In this document: positions 14,001-18,332 of the stretch, piece by piece
Layout: each line of letters begins with the position of its first letter
Numbering within the stretch: the stretch's first letter is position 1
DNA from: DAOVDI01 sp965373045
GTDB taxonomy: Bacteria > Acidobacteriota > Aminicenantia > Aminicenantales > Aminicenantaceae
Length of the DNA: 18,332 nucleotides
Direction: 5' to 3'
Assembly (NCBI GenBank): GCA_965373045.1
Contig: CBDVEQ010000028.1
Coordinates: 1-18,332, forward strand
Notes under the pieces: generated by a model
Databases searched by the model: none
What the model was told of the DNA's origin: nothing
The model's input: only the letters and a program-made list of their open reading frames with translations
Made by a program: the position numbers and the translations under genes

Positions 14001-14903
14001 TCAGGTACTTATCATTTTTTTAAAACGCTTTGCAGCATAATGTTTAACAATATTTATAATAATCACGTATATATTCGAGGGTATAATAATAAACCAGAAT
14101 ACATAAATAAGGCTTTGCGGTTCTATAACCTGAAATAAAAAACCAATGACAAAATAAAAAACATGGGTCACAGGACCCATATATGTCCACATCACTACCA
14201 CTTTCCTATAGTTTAACTTATAAATACCCGCTCTATCTTCATTAAAAACACTCTTTTTTTGACCATTAATTTTAGCGGTAATTTTTTCCGCTGCCTCTAT
14301 CCCAAAGAGATAACCAACAAGAAATATATTAAAGATAATATCTATAAAAGATTTCCTTGATATTGCACCCTTAAGATGTTCCTTTCCTTCAGAAAAAGAA
14401 ACTACGCCGTCGATAAAACCTCTCCCAATATTGAGATTATATTTATTTTTATCCATATCAAAAAGATAAGAATGCACAATGTGGCATATGGCTGCAGCAA
14501 TAGATATAAGCAGGATATGGGAATCTGGATATTTGCTGAGAAACCTGAAAACAACGGTTACATATAGCGTGATCAAAACTATGTAATCAGCAACTCCATC
14601 CAACAACCGTCCTTTAGGAGAACCTCCTCCCCTTGCCCTGGCTAATTGCCCATCAACAATATCCAACAGAAGAGCACAAAAAAGCAAAAAAGCCGAAATT
14701 GCCGGATGAACACCAAAATAAAAAGTTACTCCACTGGACATCCCAAGAAACATAGCAAAATAAGTAACATGATTAGGCGTAACAAAAGTATTCAAAAGGG
14801 CTTTTACGATGAGGGATCCCAGCGGCCGGAAAACATACTGACTTAGTTTTTCATCAACATCGCGGGGTTTTACTGCCTTTTTATGATCGTATTTTAATTT
14901 CAT
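14001..14903 (-). CDS. CDP-alcohol phosphatidyltransferase family membrane enzyme
   Basis: This 300-aa integral membrane enzyme carries the complete CDP-alcohol phosphatidyltransferase signature DxxDGxxAR(x8)GxxxDxxxD, seen as DIVDGQLARARGGG followed by G-x3-D-x3-D in KGRLLDGVADY (about residues 82-108). These Asp residues bind the metal and the CDP moiety. Several TM segments follow (about 110-130, 190-205, 240-262, 268-288). The family joins a CDP-linked group to an alcohol: CDP-diacylglycerol with glycerol-P, serine or inositol, or CDP-choline-type donors with diacylglycerol, or CDP-inositol with inositol-P. The 300-aa length exceeds PgsA-type enzymes. It lies upstream, on the same strand, of the cytidylyltransferase-like gene, separated by a 445-nt repeat region; a substrate link is attractive but unproven. 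The Shine-Dalgarno sequence is weak. Its TGA lies inside the copied repeat block. Confidence 0.85.
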   Translation of the reverse strand: MKLKYDHKKAVKPRDVDEKLSQYVFRPLGSLIVKALLNTFVTPNHVTYFAMFLGMSSGVTFYFGVHPAISAFLLFCALLLDIVDGQLARARGGGSPKGRLLDGVADYIVLITLYVTVVFRFLSKYPDSHILLISIAAAICHIVHSYLFDMDKNKYNLNIGRGFIDGVVSFSEGKEHLKGAISRKSFIDIIFNIFLVGYLFGIEAAEKITAKINGQKKSVFNEDRAGIYKLNYRKVVVMWTYMGPVTHVFYFVIGFLFQVIEPQSLIYVFWFIIIPSNIYVIIINIVKHYAAKRFKKMIST

Positions 14904-15088
14904 TCAATTTCAATCCGGAAACATTAACATTAATTTATAACACAGGAAAAAACTGACGTCAAATCATGAAAAACTTTTTGGATAAATCCAGTTATTGGTG
15001 TATTTTAATCAGGCTATCGTACATTATTTCATCAAATCTTTTAAAAGGGGAAATTAAAAGGCGGGGGAGGCGCGACCTGGTACAATGA

Positions 15089-15199
15089 AGCCTTTCTCTA
15101 GGATTTTCAAAAAGGAGGTTGAAGGATCTTAATGCCGAGGATACGGAAGAAGGCAGGCAGAAAAATCGCCGCGTGGAAATAACTATCCGGAAACAATAA
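15089..15199 (+). pseudogene. Relic of an OmpA-family C-terminus
   Basis: An open stretch of 36 codons after a TGA (15086-15088) translates to a peptide containing DTEEGRQKNRRVEITI and ends with TAA (15197-15199). That sequence is the hallmark end of OmpA/MotB peptidoglycan-binding domains (T-x-E-G-R-x-x-N-R-R-V-E). The rest of the domain is missing and no start codon or export signal is present. I read it as the decayed 3' end of an OmpA-like gene. The 14904-15415 interval holds no other recognisable gene. Confidence 0.7.
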
Positions 15200-15226
15200 A
15201 CAAAAAAAACAGGTGAGCCTTTTTAC

Positions 15227-15245
15227 ATCCTGCTCAGGATCTTTT
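15227..15245 (+). terminator. Weak terminator-like hairpin after the OmpA relic
   Basis: ATCCT (15227-15231) and AGGAT (15236-15240) pair around GCTC and are followed by CTTTT. It sits 28 nt downstream of the relic's stop. The stem is short, so confidence is low. Confidence 0.3.
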
Positions 15246-15415
15246 CTGGCAGCCCTCAGAACAATGAGCTACTCGAGGATGGCTGTAGCGTTTCATTAAT
15301 AACTCCTTGTTTTATATATTATAAGTATTATCTATTTACTAGGTTTTTGTCAAGGTCTAATTTGCTATCTCTCTGAAATTGACTTCCTCTCCTTGCTTTG
15401 CTATAAGGTCATTTA

Positions 15416-17938
15416 ATGGAAGAAAAATACTCCCTCCAGGCAATCCAAGAATTGGAAAAGATCTTTCACCGCCAGCACATTCATCGCTCGCTTCGAATAA
15501 AGAGATATGACTCCGGGACAGAATTGACATACGATATCACAGGGGTCTTCCCTGCGGTCAAAGGCAAGATCACGCTTCTTATAGAAAAATATGCAGGTGG
15601 CGGATTTGCCGGCCAGGTTTACAAGGTAAAAGCCCTGCATGTTAACATCCCTGAAGGAAAAATCCCGGGTTTGGATGAGGGAAAAGTTTATGCTTTAAAA
15701 TTCCTTATCCCGACTTCGGGTTTTGCACGCCTGTTCCGTAACACCATGTATGGAATTGCATATCAAGGCCCATTTTCCCTTCAGTTAAACCCGGATGCAG
15801 CACGGGCCGGGGCTCTCTGGCAAAAATTCATCCGCCGCGGAGCAAAACAGCTAACAGGCTTAGATCGATCAGTTGTAAACATTCTCGCCACTCTCATCGA
15901 TAAGCGACTGGGAAGCTGCGGCGAGATCAGCGAATGGGTTGACGGCCGCATGTGGCGTTTTGAAGCCGATGACAACCTGGATGCCCGCAAGAAAAACAGA
16001 AAGGCAAATCAGGATTCCACGTCAGGATCTCCCGAATATCTTGCCAAAAAAAAATTCATGGCTGAGCTTGTAAGACTTATGCATGATATGGGCGCTCCAG
16101 AACTGGCACGGCAGTATGAATGGTGGACATGCAAAAGCCAGCCCAATGTCATGAAACGCCTGGACTCTGACCCGGATCCTGAACAAGGCCACGTAGCTGT
16201 GGATTTCCGGGCGGGTCTTGCTCTTCTACCTTTTCTTCCCCAAAGCCCCGGTGATTTTCGTCTTATTCTTAAAGGCATAACCCGAGGAAATCTTGTCCAG
16301 TTCGACAGAGGAAATTTAAAGATACTCAAGAAGTTCATAAAAAAGAACAAAGATTTATTTTCAGATATGACCCCGGCTCTTGTAGAGCTCGAAGAAAAAG
16401 ACAGCGCTTACAGAAGCTCCCTTCCCGATATCACTCACCATCACCTAAGGCTTTTTTATAAGAGATCTCTCTGGTCCTCCATTCTGAACAGTGCCGTCAC
16501 AGGCTGGAAGATCCGCAATTATATTGATGAAAAGACATGGGATAAGCTGCAGAAAAAAGGGCTTTCCCGTTTTTTATTCTATATTCTGGGTCTTTTCCCC
16601 TTTCTGGGAAAATTCCTGCGCAGAATATTCGGACACCGGGATTTCCGCAAACACTACGGACAAATATTGACCAGCCCCGGATATTTTATGCGGGCGAGCC
16701 GTGCGCGTATCGCCGAGAATCTCCTCCGCTGGCATAGGGCAGGCCGGATCAATGCTCAAAGAACGACACGTCTAGCTGCACATCCCCTCCGCTTCTATGC
16801 CCATATACCTCTATCCTTTCTCCCTGTAGGTCTTCACCGCTTCTTTTCAGATAAAACCTATGCGAAACAATTTTTTTATAATATCTTTATTCGCCCTGTG
16901 CGGCTATATTTCAGGACAGAAGAGCGGGAAAAATGGCTGCATGATATGGTGTCTCAGGGGGAAAAGAATGGTATGCTGTCTCCGGCGGAAACAAGACACA
17001 TCCTGTCCCAGGTCAAGGAACCATTTATCCAGAAATATCTCAAGAGCCTTGCCGTCCACGTCTGCACGATCCCAGTAACACAGATCATCTCACTGATTGT
17101 CGCCTTTGTCTATGTCCGGCTTCATCCGGAATTCACATGGCAGCAAGCCACCATGTCTGCCGGATTGATCCTCGGTCTTTTTCAGGTCACTCCAATTTCT
17201 CCAGGTTCGATTGTTCGCGGCCTCTACGTCACTTTCCTTATCCTGCGCGAACGGAATTTTAAAGATTACAACATTGCTTTCTTTCTCAGTTTTTTCAAAT
17301 ACATTGGATATCTGGCATTTCCGATTCAAATGGCCTATCACTATCCCGAACTCGCCCGATTCATGGCCGGTCACTGGGCCACTGGCTCTGTTCACATCGT
17401 GCCGGTCTTCGGCGAACGCGGAGCTTTGCTTGAACACACTGTTTTTGATCTGTTTTATAATTTTCCTCTGACTGTGCGCCGCAGAATTCGCATCCGCCGG
17501 GAAAAACGATCTTCGCTGCGTCCGAGAGCCTGGCATATTTCCCTTTACGTCCTTTTTGGCACAGGCTTGTTTGCTGCCGTTGACCTTTTTTTCTACAGGT
17601 TTAACGGGCATCTCCCCCGCTTTGGAGATATCTGGTGGATCGGGATCTGGATCCCGATCCTTTTTTCAGCCGCAGTCTCCTTCGGCTCCGGAGGCATATC
17701 TCTAATTAAAAGAATCTTCTACGGAGCCGTGAGCGGGACAATAATCGGGCTTTTTTATGCGATTTTGAATAAAGCAATTCTTCCTGTAATCATATATGGA
17801 CAAGAAGCAATGCCTGCAGCTGCTTCTCTCGCCGGAGGTCTTGGCCTTTCATCACTCAAGCGGATGATCTTGTTCTCCTTGGTGGCTGTACTCGGAGCCC
17901 TATTTGTTGAAACAAGACCTCTCAGAAAAGATTACTGA
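15416..17938 (+). CDS. Large membrane protein with kinase-like N-terminal region
   Basis: This is an 840-aa protein that I do not recognise as a named family. Residues 55-100 look like a protein-kinase N-lobe: glycine-rich AGGGFAGQVYKV (60-71) and a VAIK-like YALKFL with Lys95. Further on, SQPNVM (241-246) could match the catalytic-loop Asn, and HVAVDFRAG (259-267) the DFG region with Asp263. The expected catalytic Asp five residues before Asn244 is Cys239, so it may be a pseudokinase or a divergent kinase-like fold. Residues 385-500 are basic with a hydrophobic patch. The C-terminal part has about six TM segments (547-568, 578-597, 618-640, 706-726, 738-757, 768-831), including a VTPISPGS loop reminiscent of flippase-type membrane domains. 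AAGG lies about nine bases before the ATG. It is convergent with the last gene, overlapping its stop by 7 nt. Confidence 0.65.
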   Translation: MEEKYSLQAIQELEKIFHRQHIHRSLRIKRYDSGTELTYDITGVFPAVKGKITLLIEKYAGGGFAGQVYKVKALHVNIPEGKIPGLDEGKVYALKFLIPTSGFARLFRNTMYGIAYQGPFSLQLNPDAARAGALWQKFIRRGAKQLTGLDRSVVNILATLIDKRLGSCGEISEWVDGRMWRFEADDNLDARKKNRKANQDSTSGSPEYLAKKKFMAELVRLMHDMGAPELARQYEWWTCKSQPNVMKRLDSDPDPEQGHVAVDFRAGLALLPFLPQSPGDFRLILKGITRGNLVQFDRGNLKILKKFIKKNKDLFSDMTPALVELEEKDSAYRSSLPDITHHHLRLFYKRSLWSSILNSAVTGWKIRNYIDEKTWDKLQKKGLSRFLFYILGLFPFLGKFLRRIFGHRDFRKHYGQILTSPGYFMRASRARIAENLLRWHRAGRINAQRTTRLAAHPLRFYAHIPLSFLPVGLHRFFSDKTYAKQFFYNIFIRPVRLYFRTEEREKWLHDMVSQGEKNGMLSPAETRHILSQVKEPFIQKYLKSLAVHVCTIPVTQIISLIVAFVYVRLHPEFTWQQATMSAGLILGLFQVTPISPGSIVRGLYVTFLILRERNFKDYNIAFFLSFFKYIGYLAFPIQMAYHYPELARFMAGHWATGSVHIVPVFGERGALLEHTVFDLFYNFPLTVRRRIRIRREKRSSLRPRAWHISLYVLFGTGLFAAVDLFFYRFNGHLPRFGDIWWIGIWIPILFSAAVSFGSGGISLIKRIFYGAVSGTIIGLFYAILNKAILPVIIYGQEAMPAAASLAGGLGLSSLKRMILFSLVAVLGALFVETRPLRKDY

Positions 17939-18303
17939 ATGTCTAAATATACCGGATCCCCTTCTCTAAGGTTGGAATTCACCGCGATAAGTTTATAACG
18001 ATACAGGGTCTCTTTCTCGACATTTCTATCCCAGTACGCAAAAGTATGCGCATTGAGTTCTTTTACCAACACTTCTCCTCCGGCGTTTATCAAATAGATC
18101 CTGTATCTAGTGATATCCTCATTATTGAGGTTTGTCCGCCACGTGATCATATTGATATACTCCCTTTGAGAAAGAGACCGGTTTAAAACCTTTTGTCCTG
18201 TCGCACCGTCCGGAGGATAGATAATCCTCTGAAAATTCGCCTGGAGTATTTTTTCTGAATCTATGGAAAGCGTGACCGGGTTATTCAGGTTAGCCTGTTT
18301 TAT
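17932..18303 (-). CDS. C-terminal part of a repeat-domain and fibronectin-III-like surface protein (partial)
   Basis: The frame is open from 18303 down to a TAA at 17934-17932, giving about 123 residues. The first part, NPVTLSIDSEKILQANF, matches the end of bacterial Flg_new_2/InlB-B-type surface repeats (VTLTMDSDKTVTANF-like). It is followed by a YPPDGATG linker and a fibronectin-III-like domain, TWRTNLNNEDITRYRIYL...YRYKLIAVNS. No start is visible: an in-frame TGA stands at 18306-18304, just beyond a direct repeat at the window edge. So either the gene is broken there or the edge sequence is wrong. An ATG at 18150 lies in mid-domain and is not a credible start. Function is unknown; extracellular or cell-surface location is likely. 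Confidence 0.6.
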   Translation of the reverse strand: MKQANLNNPVTLSIDSEKILQANFQRIIYPPDGATGQKVLNRSLSQREYINMITWRTNLNNEDITRYRIYLINAGGEVLVKELNAHTFAYWDRNVEKETLYRYKLIAVNSNLREGDPVYLDIQ

Positions 18304-18312
18304 TCAGGTTAG
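18281..18312. repeat. 13-bp direct repeat at the window edge
   Basis: TTATTCAGGTTAG occurs at 18281-18293 and again at 18300-18312, offset by 19 nt, followed by GATCGATCGGTCAGTCGGCCA to the end. The duplication shifts the frame of the overlapping partial gene and creates its in-frame stop. At a sequence end this may be an assembly artefact rather than a real repeat. Confidence 0.6.
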
Positions 18313-18332
18313 ATCGATCGGTCAGTCGGCCA

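Noticed and set aside
14966..15088. 40-codon plus-strand ORF in frame with the OmpA relic
   Set aside because: No ribosome-binding site, no recognisable sequence and no resemblance to the missing part of an OmpA domain; probably chance.
17090..17611. 173-codon minus-strand frame inside the 840-codon gene
   Set aside because: Antisense to the hydrophobic C-terminal domain; charged, unstructured translation typical of the complement of TM codons.

Overview
The window reads as chromosomal DNA from a Gram-negative, probably anaerobic bacterium. Signs are outer-membrane proteins (an OprO/P-type porin and an OmpA-family tail), periplasmic binding-protein transporters, and a cobalamin uptake locus with its riboswitch. 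The intergenic repeats (TTGAAYCC tandems, an ATTCCCGT hairpin, TTGAGTT/AACTCAA arms) remind me of Desulfobacterota genomes, but that placement is weak. Base composition is uneven: the btu genes on the left and the 840-codon gene on the right look clearly more GC-rich than the AT-rich stretch at about 5.6-15 kb.

Layout. (1) 1-3107, minus strand: btuF, btuD and btuC overlap and form a vitamin B12-type ABC importer. A cobalamin riboswitch (176-325) follows, and then the first codons of a secreted or outer-membrane protein, plausibly BtuB, which runs off the left edge. (2) 3191-4834, minus: a 12-TM-type MFS transporter. Diverging from it at 5011-5553 (+) is an isoprenylcysteine/phospholipid methyltransferase-family membrane protein. 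(3) 5554-5909: a gene-free repeat mosaic. (4) 5910-13555, minus: one operon-like run read from right to left. It holds an XRE-HTH/nucleotidyltransferase fusion, a SAM methyltransferase, an organophosphate-antiporter-family MFS protein, PhnD, PhnC, a PhnD-PhnE fusion and an OprO/P porin. (5) 13556-14000: a promoter/operator region followed by a second repeat mosaic sharing several blocks with the first. (6) 14001-14903, minus: a CDP-alcohol phosphatidyltransferase. (7) 14904-15415: gene-free apart from a 37-codon OmpA C-terminal relic. (8) 15416-17938 (+): an 840-aa protein with a kinase-like N-terminal part and a polytopic C-terminal part. (9) 17932-18303, minus: the C-terminal end of a repeat-domain plus fibronectin-III-like surface protein, broken near the window edge.

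How the genes may work together. The central operon joins a phosphate-selective porin, a PhnCDE-type ABC importer with two binding proteins, and an organophosphate:phosphate-type exchanger to a LicC/PntC/IPCT-like nucleotidyltransferase and a methyltransferase. A CDP-alcohol phosphatidyltransferase lies just upstream on the same strand. No PEP mutase, C-P lyase or phosphonatase is present. The simplest hypothesis is import of a small organophosphate or phosphonate, activation as a CMP derivative, possible methylation, and use as a lipid or polymer headgroup. This is inference from context; the substrate is unknown. The same repeat blocks lie in direct orientation on both sides of the operon, so it may be a mobile or recombination-prone island.
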